NCBI GenBank assembly: GCA_019925095.2 | Contig: CM034412.1 | Location: 8,925,501-8,989,500 of the forward strand | Origin: Dendrolimus kikuchii | Taxonomy: Eukaryota > Arthropoda > Insecta > Lepidoptera > Lasiocampidae | Direction: 5' to 3' | DNA length: 64,000 bases | Shown here: piece by piece, positions 1 through 12,024 of the stretch | Layout: each line of letters begins with the position of its first letter | How positions within the stretch are numbered: position 1 is the first letter of the stretch | Notes under the pieces: model-generated | Seen by the model: only the letters and a program-made list of their open reading frames with translations | What the model was told of the DNA's origin: nothing | The model's database searches: none | Position numbers and translations under genes: made by a program

Positions 1-106
1 CAAATGTTAGACATAATTACAAGTACTTTTTAATAGTTATGTTTGATAACACTCCACAAATATGTATTAGAACCACTTTTTTATTTTAATTTTTCTTAAT
101 TTTCAG

Positions 107-3100
107 GTATAGATTCAATGATACCACAACTCCATAAATTAATAGAAGAATCAAAGTGTAGTAGCAGTAACCAGCATGCATTAACACGAATGGATGTAGT
201 CAAATCTATTATAATGACACCTACAACATCAGAACTGAGGTTTCAAGGAGTTAATTTAGCTGGAGCTGATTTAAATAGGCTTGACTTGAGGTACATTAAT
301 TTTAAGGTAATGGTTTTTTCAATAGTAGTGATATTGGATAATTTAATATCAAATTTTACCTTAGAATAAGTTGCCTTATAGAACTCGATGCACATATGAA
401 ATGTTTTTCAATAAATTATGAATGTATGAAGTACAAAATATGAGTACATTGAACTATAAGTAAGTATCAGACTTTATAATAATCACTTAATTCTTTAGAC
501 TGTGAAGATGAACATTCAAATAAAACCACTATCACAATTATATATTACTATGAAAAAAAAGTAATATTCCACCATGATATGTCTAATAATTAAATGCAAA
601 ATATGTGGTCATAGTATACTAGTAGATACCATACTGTCATCCCAAATTCAGGGAGAAAGAAAGATTGCACCACTTAGGCAGTTTTTTGACACCTATTGTG
701 TTTCAATTACCATCAGCTAATGGTGAAGGAATTTTTATTAATTTATAATTTTATTTTTAAGCTAGTTATATCAATCATTTCATTTGTGTGAGAATTGGAA
801 TATTTTGTATTTATATCTTATGAGCCCTAAAATATGATGAAATGAAAAATACATTTAAATTTAAAATAATAATAAAATTTCTTTTTCATTCCTAAAATTT
901 TCATTAAAATCCTTTGAGCCATCTTAGAGCCTATTCAGGAGAACTTTCAAGAGAGACTAAGAGATAAAAACTCAAAAAAATGGTCAATAATAACTACAAT
1001 TCCATTAGTATAAATGCAAAAGTTTAACGAAGTAGAAGAAGAATTCATCAAATTGTAAAGAAGCTTCTTAGGACTTTCAATTAATTTATAACTGACTAGT
1101 GGTCTCGGCAAACATTGTGCTTACTCTAAAAAAATAAAAGTCTACAACCCGATTCCAACACCACCTACTGGGTGTAATTGTAAATCTAAACCACCCCAGG
1201 ACCCACCCACTGAAATACACAAAATTGTAGAACTCGACTCTAGTACCAAGTATTATTGAAGTTTTAGTAGAGATCCCTAATTTTTATATATTAATCAGGG
1301 ATAATGTAGCATTCAAATGGTAAAAGAATTTTTGAAATCGGTCCAGTAGTTTTTGAGTTTATTCATTACAAAAATTCTAAATTAAAATATTTCCTCTTTA
1401 TAATATTAGTATAAATTTAAATATAAACAATATGGTTTAAGTAATAAGATATTGATTCAAAATTTTAGTTAAAAACTTTTTGTAAAAGAATAGATTGGTG
1501 GCACCAACTGTCTGCAGTGTGTGTTATGAATTACAATTATTTATTGGATTTTTTTTCATACGATAAAGTGTATATAATAAATAAATAAATATTTCAGTAT
1601 GCCTGCCTATCTCGTTGTAACTTGAGCGGTGCAAATTTATCGCATTGTTGCTTGGAAAGAGCTGACTTGTCTCACGCCAATCTAGAAGGTGCTCAATTGC
1701 TTGGAGTAAAAGCTTTATGTGCCAATATGGAAGGTAATTATATTAAAATTAATACAAATAGTTTAATATAAATAGTACATCTTCAGTTAGTTTCTAACAT
1801 CTAAATGAAATTATAATTCTACTGTAGTCGGTTATATTAAAACACATATTTTTATTTTTACTAAAAGCCTTAACAATATGCATAATGGCAAAAAAACCGC
1901 CTAAGTGGTATATTCAACATTTTATGAGACATTTTTCCTGACAAATACAATCTTGAAGTCTTCAAGTCATAAGTGAATAGGTATCTTTTAGATAAGCATA
2001 CTCCATCCTAGACGGCCTCATCACTCAATCATGTGAGACAATGTTCAATTGATGCAAACCTAATTCATAAAAAAGACAATGTACCATGTATTACTAAGTT
2101 TTTTTATTGTCAAAACACATATTCCTAAGGAAACACAATATGCCCGGAGTTAAACACTGGGTTACTTTCACCGATTTTGTATAACACTAAAACTTACTAA
2201 TAAACTAACTCTTACTATTTTATATACTAAGTTTTACACTCTTAAAAACTGACAATTATACATACTACTACTACAACAATATAAATACGATTTTTGGAAA
2301 AGGAGCCATAAGTAACATAGATTTTATGTTTATTTTTATACACTAACTATGGGAACCTTAGTATGCACACTCCTCTCTTGTCACCACCTTCACCAACATG
2401 CCACCATGTCGTTGGAGGTGGCAACAAGAGAGGTGCGCATTCCAGCATATTGCTGGAATTACCATAACGTCCATAAACCATAAATGTCCCAATGCAGGAC
2501 TTAGCCTTTGTTTCAGAGGTATTGAGGTATTGGTGATATAATCCCCACAATTTTCCAAGGAAAATGGACAGGTTATACATACATACATACATACCTGTCA
2601 TCTGGACAGGTTATACAAACCTGTCATGTCTATGTTCAAGTTAAGTCAACATATAGTAACAATATGCATACTAGGTCAGAATGGCAGTAGTGTCTGGGAT
2701 ACAATGCCACATCATTTTTATCAGAGGTGTGTGTGTTACATACTAGGCTACTACTACTATTCAAGCATAACTTTTTAAATCTGACGTAATTGAATTTTGT
2801 TATATTTTTTTTTTATTGCCTGAAGCAGGCAAACACCAGCGGTGTCGCCAACGCGTTGCCGACCTCTACGAAATTTTATAATACCCGTATTAAAGAACCC
2901 CATGTCATAGCGCAATGGGAAAACAGTGGCGGGAAGTTCCCTCCAGATCACTGTTGTACGCGAAATGAATGTTCTAGAGCACCATTGCATAGTTAAGCGT
3001 GGAAGCTCAAAAAAATGAGGGTGAACATCCCGTCGCTGGCGAGCAGTGCGGGTGTAAAAATGAGGCGTTGGCACCAAATCAAACATTTCCTCGGAACGAT

Positions 3101-6100
3101 CCCTGTTGTACAGGCCGTAGAATATGCAGAGTGACGCAGTCTCTCTGAAGGTTTAGCGATTTTGAACCGCCTTTTAGTATAGGATCGTCAACGATACGAA
3201 CGGCGCGATGCTGGATGGAGTCGAGGGGGTCAATCTGGTAAGCGGATGCCCATAAATGTGAGCAGTACTTCATATACGGTCTCATTAGCGCTTTGTAGAG
3301 CGCAATTCTTTGTCGCGGTGTGAAGTATTGCTTGGACTGGTTTAGCACACTAAGCTTTTTAGTAGCAAGTTTAGCCTTGCCTTCCATAGCAACTAGAGTT
3401 GTCAAACCATAGGGGGTAGCTGTGTTTTATTTACATAAAACCTTAATTAGGTTTTTATATATACATATAAGTCTTTATGCCTGCACAAGATCGCCGGCAG
3501 GGGTTGGATGAGGAAGACGGGAGACCGGGATATGTGGTGTGTACTTGAGGAGGCCTACGTCCAGCAATGGACAGAGATTTGCTAAAGAAGAAGATATAAG
3601 TCTTTAGTGAAAAAGTATCTGACTGATGGTTAAAACTGTTTAAAAATCCGTTGCGTAGCTTAGGAGGAGTTAGCGGATATACAGAAAGACAGACAGACGC
3701 GGAAATCGACTTTGTTTTATACTATGTAAAGATATTATCTTCCTGCGTCTCAAACTCCTATATGTCATCTAGGTACTTTGTGAATGTCCTATATATCAAG
3801 TTTGATAGGCAAATTGGAGATTGCAGTTTATTAAGTGATTACTGAAATGGATGCTGCTGCCAATCATCATTCATTGTCGCCTCGCATCCAAAGGAAGTTG
3901 CTACAATTTGTATGCAGTATCACAGATTGGATATCAACAGTGATGTCTTCAAATTACTATCATGATCAAACGTTATTACAAAATTTTATTTAAATATTTT
4001 ACATGTTATCATTTATATTGTTTTTTTTTAAACAGTATCTGAATGTACAATTGTTATTAGATTTGTAATAAATCAAATAAAATTGATATTGTGAATCATA
4101 TTTATTGCATTTATTTCTAATACATTTTTTTTGTCATTTGTTATAAAAATACAACCGTAAATTATAGACTTAAATTATGTATTACATTATAATCTCTTAT
4201 GAATTAAACAGTACCTAAAAATACATCTTTAAAGTTAACAAAATTATTCACAACAAAAAATATGAACATATTGATTCTTTTAATTTATATTATAACTAAT
4301 TTTAGTCTTAATCCCTGCATATATATTATAAATCTAAAACGAAATATGTTTATTATCTATTGATTAACATATTGGTATACATATACTTTCTGATATGAAC
4401 ATTAGATAATTTTTATCGCAGAAAATGGTATTATTTCTGCGGTGATATACTTTACGAAAGTGAAATTCTTACTTAAATAGTATTCATAGTTTTTATAAAT
4501 TTCATATTTTTATAATAAGAATCTAGTTACACTATTCTAATTAATTATACATAAATTGTAAACGTCGTAAGCATTTATTATTTCGCATCTTATCTATTCT
4601 ATAGAAAATTACTAGTAGAAACAACAATTGTCCTGTAAACAGCCTAACTCCGAAAAACGACACAACTCTACTTTACTAAATGACGCCAGAAACTCATTCC
4701 TCTCGCATTTTGTTGTTTTATTACTTGAAAAATATTTTTTATAACTGACTTATTTGTAAAAATTAAAAAAAAACTTCGTAACTTTTCTATTTTGATTTGA
4801 TATGGTTAAAAAAATATTGACTAAATGATAAACTGTTAAAAGGGGAGTAGAATTCTTTGGCGTGTCTAGTTATGTCGAGTTTAGGAGCTTTTGATGGTAA
4901 TATTTATTAATTGGCGATTGTCATTTAATAAACATTACCATCTTTTCTTGTTCTTAACCTATTCTATGATATTTAATCTATTCATTGTGTGTATCCCTAA
5001 CACAAGTGGATTCATTTGGTTGATTACTCGTATCACATTCGGGTTCAGTTGCGTTATACTTATGGTTATTGTAATCGATTTTCATCCATTTAACTTCAGC
5101 TAGTAACTCATTAAGACAGGCACAATCCCAAGGGTTATCACTGAAGTACAGGAATCTCATTTGAGCGCCTGAGTTGCATATCTTAGAACAAAAATCGTGT
5201 GGCAAATATCTTAAATTATTCCCTACAATACTCAAAGTGTTCATCCTAGTTCCGTTGAACATATTCTCATACAACTTTGTAATTTCATTATAGGATATAT
5301 CTACAGTAAGTAAACTTGGTAAATTCTGGAATATGGTTTTCGGTATACGCTTTAGTCTGTTATGTTTCAACACAATATTGTGGAGATTATTCAAGGATTT
5401 AAATATGTCTTCATGTAAACTCTCTAATTTGTTTTCCCCAATTTCGAGTGATTGCATCTTTGGCAGTTTTGCAAAAGTATCAGGATCGTCTAAGTGGACT
5501 AATTCATTTTTGGTAAGGATCAAATACCGCAACGCCTTGAATGTCTCTGCTATTGCAAAACAGGGAATGTCAGTTAGATGATTATTTTCAATGCTGAGAA
5601 ATTCTAAAGTCCCAACACCGCGTAGTAAATCACAAGGAGGTGGGGTCAAATGATTCTCGTTTAGGATAAGCTCTTCAGATGACTTTCCTACCAGGTTGTT
5701 GTCAGATAAATCCAAGTATTTCAACTTCTTAAGAGGATCAAATATGTCCGGTGTGATAAGATATAAATGATTCATTTTCAAATCCAATACTTCCAAAATG
5801 ATCATGTTCTTGAATAATTTTTTAGGCAAATCTTTCAGCTTGTTAAACGATATATTTAGAAAATTCATATCCGTGCCGATATCGTGAAATACAGTTTCAG
5901 GCAGTTCTTGTATATCATTTTCAGCGAGGTCCAAGTGTTTGAGAGGCATGTATTCAAAAGCATCTTCATCTATTTCAGATATGTGACAATCTCGCAACGT
6001 CAGTTCCGATGTTCTAGTATTATTATATGCTTCTCCTCTTTCAAGTTTAAAATTGGGCTCATTTTGAAAACACTCCAAAATACTTCCGTATTTATGTTTA

Positions 6101-9100
6101 CATTCCAATTTGCATTCGATCGTCCCACACAAAACCAGCGCAACCAATATTATTGACAAATTACTTCCAAATACCATTTTGTAGAAATTGCACCGAGTTA
6201 ACGTTTATATCAAACTAGCACTCCAACACGACATTAGTATTAACTGTCACAATTTAGATGATTCTAAGGCTTTTAATCTTCTTTTACTACTGCTAAATTT
6301 GTATCGAATGAATAATATGCTGTTAAGGATAGTTTTAAATTGTTAGTGGTTCAGTAGGAGGACACGTCTAACTTGCGCGTTAGTCGTGCAGACATAAACA
6401 GCAATGATCTCAATATCGTCAGTACATCCTGAGCTTAACTGAATAAGTCCCTACATCAATTGCCGTTTGTGATTTATCTCAGGTCATTCCCCCGGGCGAT
6501 TCAATACAGTGTAATAGATCATCTTGATCTGGAATATTAAACACTACCTTGACTACTTTTATTTATATGACATTCAGTATAGATATAAACACATCATAAA
6601 TGCAATTTTAATATTACAATACATAGTTTAATTATAAACCTTGAATTGGTTGGTTGCTTTACATTAGTAAAAATATAATTCATTCATAATGATCATTTTA
6701 GCAAATATTACTTTTGCTGACGAACATTTAATTGTGGTTTATATTTCGGTGAAAAACTTGATCGATACTCATTCTAAAATATAAGAAATACAGGATACAT
6801 ACAGATTTCTTAAATAAAACGAATATATAAACTAAGTAAAAATAAATTGAATCTAAAGTTATAGATTACCTAGCAGATCACTGCCAGGTGGAAGTGTACC
6901 CAGAAGGCTGCATTGCCACTCTCTATGGCCATACTGATCGCTGGGCCAAATATGAGCCAACCTTTTGCTCACGAGTAGTATTAGATTCCTAGAAATGTCT
7001 TTAAAGAAACTCTGCGCCGATGAACCCCATTGTCATTTGAACTACTTTTGACGTATTTTATTTTCAGGAGCAAATTTAAAAGGCTGTAACATGGAAGATC
7101 CTGCCGGTTCGAAGACTGTGATGGAGGGAGTAAACCTAAAAGGTACTTATTTACAATAATCTACTTTATCTATATATAATCTAAGTTTTAGGATTTGGTG
7201 TCCATTTTTAAAAATTTCTTTTCTTTGTGTCTATTATTTGTCATAGCCAATTTTCTGAAACCTGCTGGGTTTATAACGATGAAATTCGACAGGAAATTAT
7301 ATTCTGTCAACCGTAGCTAAATGCCGCCTCCCCACCACTAAATCGTGATAGCTTAGTCGTTACAACACTCGCGTTCCAAAGTCAAGTGACGTTGGTCTGA
7401 ATCCTGGCCGGAAAAGCGTGCACCTCTTAGACATTTTGTGACCTAATTTGCATATTGTTACAATGGCCACGTTCTGACGACGAAGGAAAACCATTGAGAT
7501 GACCGATGTATCAAACCCGCCAAGCTGCTTTGTAAAAACGTGGTGGGTGTACTGCCCGTTCTACTATGAAATAGAGAGGCCCGAGCCCAGTAATGGAACG
7601 TTTATGGCCTTTTTTTTATACAGGTGAAATCCGATCGAGGACCATAATCCGCGCGAGGGGGAAAGGTCTGGCTTATGTGGTGTGGTTTCGCTAGGTCGGG
7701 GTGGCACTAGCACCTTACGCGTGAAGTGCTATTGCCAGATTGCAGTTAGGTATACCCACTAAAACCCGGAGACTGATCCTCGATCGTCCCTTGTCCGGGC
7801 TGTGAGCTCGCTTGCGCATTCACCTTGAGCCTGGACGGACGACGGCCAATCCCTTTGCGGGCTGGCCCTACCATTTATTAGCTGGAGAGCTGGGTCTCCT
7901 CCGGCTACCTGGAGTAACGTTTATGGACTGTTTGAACGCTACACAATGCTATAGTGTAAGCGTGAAATTACTAGAAATTACAAGTGGTCGATATCCTATA
8001 TAAATATTATATCCTCCTATTCCTATATATAATAATAATAAATATTATAAACGCGAAAGTTTGTAAGAATGTATGTATGGATGTATGTTTGTTACTCTTT
8101 CACGCAAAAAATACTGAATGGATTTTTATAAAACTTTACAATAATATAGCTTACACATAGGCTATAATTTATAAAGATATAGTGTGAATTATCCAAAATA
8201 TAACGATTTTCCATCACCACGCGGGTGAAACCGCGGGCGCAGATAGTTCATTATAATTGAAGGATTATGTTTCTTCCTGTGTAAGCAATATGAAAATGTG
8301 AAAATTATGAAAAACAATTTGTTGAAGTTAAAGAATTTGTTGTTCAGTACTTTGACAATATAATATCAGCCCATAAATCTCCCACTGCTGGGCTGGGGCC
8401 TCCCATTATAGGGGGAACGGAGAGTATACCCGCCACGCTTGTCCAAGGCGGCTTGGCAGGTTTGACACATCTGTTATCTCGATGTGCAGGTTGCATCACG
8501 ATGTTTTCCTTCACCTTTGTTAGCACGTGGTAATTGTAACATATGCACATTAGATCACAAAACTGACTAAGTGGTGCATGCGTTCCGGCCAGGATCGAAG
8601 CCGCGCCCTTTGAGCTTGGGACCCGTACGCTAGCCATTACGCTACCACGACATATGTCTTTACATAGTACTTTGAGATATGGATTATTTTCCTTTATGTG
8701 CTTTTTAGGGCCTGTATTCAAATAAAAAAACAAATGTTATTAATCTATTTACGGTACCTGTCACTGTTCGTAGATATACTCGTGTACACACTTAGCCGAT
8801 TTTATTTTTTCAGGTGCAAATTTAGAGGGTAGCAATATGGCGGGTGTCAATTTAAGAGTGGCAACATTGAAGAATGCAAACTTGCAGAATTGCGATCTCA
8901 GGGCTGCTGTTTTAGCAGGAGCTGACTTGGAGGTATAGTTACTAAAGTTTGTGAACCTGAAAACAAATGGTTTTTATTCTTCGTATTTTTTTAACAACTA
9001 ATAAAGCCGACTTCAAAAAGTAATTAAAAGTTGGTGCCAAGTAAAACATAAAAAATATTATATTTTTCGAATTTGTTGTTGTTATATTTGGCACCGAATT

Positions 9101-9767
9101 CAACATGTAAAAATTTTTTTTTGCTTTTTAATTTGTAAATTTGTTTTTTTATTGTTGGTGTCTGTTAAAAATGAAAATGAAAGGTAAACTATACCACTGT
9201 TGGCACCAATGATTAGCGCCCAGTCAGTTTATTCAATATATTAAAAAAATCTCAACACATTTTATTAAAAAAAAAAATAAGACTGTTTTGATCAAACTAA
9301 CAGGTGCCAATCATTTTACCGGGGTGCCAAAAATGGTATTATTTCCCCTATTTATTTCAAAATGGAATCTTATAGATTGTCTTATTGGAAGTCATGAGTC
9401 TACCACCACTTCCAAAACAATTTTAGTTGCTGTTAAAGGACAACAAAGTCCCGAAGAACATATTACCTTTACTTTATAATTATTACATAATATGTCTTCT
9501 TTAAATGTGTTTTGAACTAATACAAGGTTTAATAAAGTTATCTGTATAAATAATTATTGAAAGAGCTTGGTAACAATCGCATTATTACCATTCGGTGCAG
9601 TCGTCTAAAGATTTTTTTTATGTATTGTAATAATGTTCTATATTTTCCAGAGCTGTGATTTGTCTGGAAGTGACCTCCATGAAGCGAATCTACGTGGTGC
9701 AAATTTAAAAGACGCAGCCTTCGAACTTATGCTTACACCACTGCATATGTCACAGACAATCCGATAA
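107..9767 (+). CDS. KCTD9: KCTD9-type BTB/pentapeptide-repeat protein, 3' five exons (partial)
   Basis: Five GT-AG exons read in one frame: 107-306, 1598-1733, 7068-7142, 8814-8932 and 9651-9767 (stop TAA 9765-9767), giving about 214 residues. The product is a run of pentapeptide repeats of A(N/D)Lxx type, for example GANLSHCCLERADLSHANLEG and GADLNRLDLRYINFK. It ends in a short tail LTPLHMSQTIR that matches the end of animal KCTD9 as I know it. In that family an N-terminal BTB domain binds cullin-3, and the pentapeptide repeats form a right-handed beta-helix. The family is near 390 residues, so roughly 170 N-terminal residues, including the BTB, lie upstream of the window; exon 107 opens in phase 2. 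No frame break is seen. Intron 1733/7068 hosts an antisense LRR gene. Family identity is firm; exon edges follow consensus splice sites but have no transcript support. Confidence 0.9.
307..1089. other. KCTD9 intron, nothing recognised
   Basis: AT-rich single-copy-looking sequence with no frame or repeat I can support; 1271-1597 is the same. Confidence 0.5.
1090..1270 (-). repeat. diverged copy of the 16018 repeat
   Basis: Shares ACAACCCGATTCCAACACCA, CACCTACTGGGT and CCACTGAAATACACAAAA with 16018-16225. In the first visible KCTD9 intron. Confidence 0.45.
2365..2460. other. two adjacent hairpins
   Basis: CCTCTCTTGT...CCACC pairs with GGTGG...ACAAGAGAGG (about 2371-2433), followed by a perfect 9-bp-arm palindrome ATTCCAGCA-TAT-TGCTGGAAT (2439-2459). 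KCTD9 intron; probably transposon remnant. Confidence 0.5.
2760..3405 (-). pseudogene. CR1-like LINE, reverse-transcriptase C-terminal fragment
   Basis: Two overlapping minus-strand frames join across a frameshift near 3080. The upstream part has AAKKL-type ATKKLSVLNQSKQYFTP, RPYMKYCSHLW and LDSIQHRAVRI, the conserved thumb/C-terminal block of CR1/Rex1-type LINEs. The downstream part has FDLVPTPHFYTRTARQRRD and a final LPATVFPLRYDMGFF block. It is 5'-truncated and inactive, and shares its layout with the fragment at 63.1 kb. It lies in the KCTD9 intron, with coding sense opposite to the host. Confidence 0.8.
3484..3585 (+). pseudogene. RTE-type LINE C-terminal fragment
   Basis: Plus-strand frame with WMRKTGDRDMW followed by LEEAYVQQWTEIC and a stop. 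The EAYVQQW ending is a recurring C-terminus of lepidopteran RTE-like LINE proteins. A second degraded copy is at 23.2 kb. Confidence 0.55.
3600..4900. other. KCTD9 intron, nothing recognised
   Basis: AT-rich. Apart from the minus-strand LRR polyadenylation signal at 4903, no gene or repeat is evident. Confidence 0.5.
4903..4908 (-). promoter_or_regulatory. polyadenylation signal (AATAAA, minus strand) of the LRR gene
   Basis: TTTATT on the plus strand reads AATAAA on the minus strand, about 70 bases past the LRR stop codon. It supports a functional transcription unit independent of the host gene. Confidence 0.5.
4978..6177 (-). CDS. secreted leucine-rich-repeat protein, intronless, nested in a KCTD9 intron
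   Basis: An uninterrupted 399-residue frame. Residues 1-22 look like a signal peptide (hydrophobic core SIILVALVLCG, Cys after it). A short Cys-bearing cap (C22, C26, C36) is followed by about ten leucine-rich repeats of 23-25 residues (roughly 60-320), with typical cores such as LKHLDLAENDI, LKYLDLSDNNL and MQSLEIGENKL. A C-terminal LRR cap begins NPWDCAC (349-354), with further cysteines at 381 and 392. There is no transmembrane segment after the cap, so a secreted protein is likely. Five N-glycosylation sequons are visible (N52, N108, N308, N375, N388). One repeat (about 153-175) is only 15 residues long, suggesting an internal deletion. The partner is unknown; LRRCT proteins of this kind include adhesion and Toll-like ectodomains, but I cannot assign an orthologue. 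Lack of introns fits either a retrocopy or an ancestral single-exon gene. Confidence 0.85.
   Translation of the reverse strand: MVFGSNLSIILVALVLCGTIECKLECKHKYGSILECFQNEPNFKLERGEAYNNTRTSELTLRDCHISEIDEDAFEYMPLKHLDLAENDIQELPETVFHDIGTDMNFLNISFNKLKDLPKKLFKNMIILEVLDLKMNHLYLITPDIFDPLKKLKYLDLSDNNLVGKSSEELILNENHLTPPPCDLLRGVGTLEFLSIENNHLTDIPCFAIAETFKALRYLILTKNELVHLDDPDTFAKLPKMQSLEIGENKLESLHEDIFKSLNNLHNIVLKHNRLKRIPKTIFQNLPSLLTVDISYNEITKLYENMFNGTRMNTLSIVGNNLRYLPHDFCSKICNSGAQMRFLYFSDNPWDCACLNELLAEVKWMKIDYNNHKYNATEPECDTSNQPNESTCVRDTHNE
6178..6867. other. upstream region of the LRR gene
   Basis: Should hold the LRR gene promoter on the minus strand. TATAAA (minus, 6209-6204) lies only 27 bases before the ATG, so it would leave almost no 5' UTR; I do not call it. 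Confidence 0.4.
6868..6965 (-). pseudogene. short reverse-transcriptase C-terminal fragment
   Basis: Shares the CSLLGTLPPGSD-like block with the fragment at 38.3 kb on the minus strand. About 100 bp long, directly upstream of KCTD9 exon 7068. Confidence 0.4.
7343..7950 (+). mobile_element. tRNA-derived SINE, split by a second insertion
   Basis: The SINE body runs 7343-7607 and resumes at about 7916. Near its 5' end are A-box-like GATAGCTTAGTCG and B-box-like GGTCTGAATCC (tRNA promoter). It matches three other copies (8.4, 32.4 and 41.4 kb), and the conserved end CGTTTATGGxCTGTT is split by the inserted element at 7608-7915. Confidence 0.7.
7608..7915 (-). mobile_element. retroposed LINE/SINE 3' fragment with 11-bp target duplication
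   Basis: Starts with a T-run (its A-tail reversed). It is flanked by exact AACGTTTATGG at 7597-7607 and 7916-7926. Homologous to 33960-34417, sharing TACCCACTAAAACCC and GGTCGGGGTGGCACTAGC blocks. GC-rich and without a usable frame; an R1-like 3' UTR is possible. Confidence 0.75.
8040..8248 (+). mobile_element. Lep1/Helitron-like non-autonomous element
   Basis: Contains GCGAAAGTTTGTAAGAATGT, GTTACTCTTTCACGCAAAAA, ATAGGCTATAATTTATA and an end GTGAAACCGCGGGCGCAGATAG. These blocks recur widely in Lepidoptera and are usually classed as Helitron-like. Termini (TC...CTAG) are not intact. Confidence 0.5.
8360..8652 (-). mobile_element. tRNA-derived SINE
   Basis: Minus-strand copy. The 5' end carries A-box-like GTAGCGTAATGGCTAGCG and a B-box-like GCTTCGATCCTGGCC, followed by the shared body ending GGGAGATTTATGGGCTGA. 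Lies in a KCTD9 intron. Confidence 0.75.
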
Positions 9768-9796
9768 ACTTATTTATCAATGTAATTGTTTAAAAC

Positions 9797-9802
9797 AATA
9801 AA
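9797..9802 (+). promoter_or_regulatory. polyadenylation signal AATAAA of the KCTD9-type gene
   Basis: AATAAA lies 30 bases after the KCTD9 stop codon, with T-rich sequence following. This gives the gene a very short 3' UTR and marks its end near 9820. Confidence 0.7.
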
Positions 9803-9819
9803 CATTTTTTGCGTTATGA

Positions 9820-12024
9820 TTATCTTTATATAAAGCATTCTGAAGATATTGTATGATACGTTTTATTTCAAAAAGATTTTATAAAATTCCTTCATTGGTG
9901 TATCTTTCTAACAACAGCTCCAATTTTGCAAATGTCCACAGGTGACTAATTACTACTAATCTTCTCCTTATACAGCAATACTATGTTTCAAAGCAGTGTA
10001 CTGTAACTACTAACCACAGAATGTATCTATAATATAATAACATTCTAGACATACTATGTCTGTCCATTAAAGCTATTTAAAAAAACAAATGGAATAGACT
10101 ATAAACGATGGGGGATGGTGCAATTTTTTTTAAGATTTCTTGTTTGTTCGGGATTTCGATGCGGTTTTCGCGGATCGACAGCTAATTCTTAAACTTAAAC
10201 TCTGCGCTATTTTTTATCCTGGCAATCTCGTGAGAATTTTCCTGAGAAAAATTTAAAATGGCTAGTTTTTTAGAATCTGTTCACAAGCGAATGAAGGATC
10301 CCAGCGACTCAAAGAAGTTAGGAAGAACGCCCAACCGATACCGAATGATGTGGTGTTCCTTAACAGCCTTGGGAATATAACTAGGTTTCTTAAAATGCAT
10401 GTATATGTAATATGATGAGCACAGCAGTCTCTCTTAACACGAATCCAATGTCGGGTCAAACTTATATTAATGTACTCTGTGGGTCAAACTAACCTCAATT
10501 TTATGGGTTACGTAACCATAACTACGTATGTCAGCAATTTTTAGAATTTTATTCACTGTATTTAAATAAAAAAAACAACAAATGTGCAAAATATTAATTT
10601 TTTATTACTTCACCCCGACTTCAAAATGTCGTAGAAAGAAGTGATTAAATATATATTTTTTGCTTTTTAGTTTGAAATCGGTTTTGCTTTTGCTAAAATG
10701 GATATATTTTTTTTTAGTTTCGCAAATACTTGACTAGATTTATAAATAATATATCAAGCGCCTGTAGAAACTGTAGTACTGGAACGTGTATACAAGATTG
10801 CTATATCACTCTTTGGTGTAGACGCTCGTCAACAAGGGTAGATCTCGATTTCCCTGGGATCCACTCATGAGATCCTGTCTCGGTGACCATGGGACCACCT
10901 TGGCAGTATATACTTACGAATAAGGAAAAAAAATGAAAATTGGTACACTATTGACGGTATAATCACGTAACACACGTACAAAAAAAATATACAGATGAGT
11001 TGAGAACCTTTTGGAGGTCGGTTAAAAAGGAAGTTATTTCTTATGTGCCTCTAATATTGGTGTAGTGAAATGGCGAAACATAAAAAAATAGTAGTGATCG
11101 CCGCACATTATCATTATAATTACACAGGTAGACAATTATCCTTGTTTGCCAGCAATTGTCCAAAGCGCATCATTGGATGTAACCAGGTTTTTTAAAACTA
11201 ACGCTAGATAATTCATGTTTGACTACAATTAACTGATTAGCACTCAATTATTGTTATCAACAAAGCACTTAATACAGAAGTATTCTTTAAAAGCTATAAT
11301 TTAAACAAAATGTGGCAAATGATGGGCGCAGGAGAATCACCCAGGTATGAAAAAAATTTGCGTAGGGTATCAATAAAATATGAAAAATTATCTTAGTGAT
11401 TTTTAAATAATATATTAATGGTAAGTACCAAAGTAGATTATTGAAGTCCGGATTTCCCAAAATCATCAATACGGTTTCATATGGATTGATGTGATGTAGC
11501 TAAAGCAAGTAGGTTTAGACTGAATTTGAAATGTTTATATTCTAGCGATATTCCTTAATCTTTACGATAAAAGTAATCTATTTTATGTTTGTCATAATAT
11601 CCCGCCATTATTTAAACTTCGCGCTAGCGCCAGACGTTTGTTCGAATGCAAAGTACGTTTGGATACACATCCAAATTTCTATTTGTCATTTAATTTTACT
11701 TGTTATGTATAGTTACGGTAAAGTTTACTAATTATCACAACCTTATAGGACTTTACATTAACGAGTGAAATATATATTATGAATATAATTCATTTTATTC
11801 AAAATTTTGTTAGTAACATTAATATATAGTCGATTATTCATCAGTACAACACTATTTTTTTGTCGGCAAGTTGGTTGAATTTGTTTTTTTATTCGCGTTC
11901 TATTTTTGTGTGTGACGGTTCCGTCCGGCGAAGGATTTTATTTTCCAAAGTAATTTTGATGGTTTTCGCTTAAAATCATCGGATTTCTCCTTAAATCAAC
12001 TCCCGATTGCGGTAAATAATCAAA
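9820..12024. other. KCTD9-MTHFSD intergenic region
   Basis: Contains a family-G repeat (10070-10270) and, at about 10610-11040, a repeat bounded by ACCCCGACTTCAAAATGTCG and GGAGGTCGGTTAAAAAGGAA, a motif pair common in Lepidoptera. The last 400 bp should include the MTHFSD promoter and 5' UTR; a TCAGT initiator-like motif sits at 11841 but is not decisive. Confidence 0.45.
10070..10270 (+). repeat. family-G interspersed repeat
   Basis: Shares blocks with 15640, 39215 and 44245: GACAGCTAATTCTTAAACTT, CTCTGCGCTATTTTT and ATTTAAAATGGCTAG. Probably a non-autonomous Helitron-like or LINE-derived repeat; class not settled. Confidence 0.55.

Noticed and set aside
11841..11845. Arthropod initiator TCAGT upstream of MTHFSD
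   Set aside because: Five-base match without a supporting TATA box or downstream element; too weak to call a promoter.
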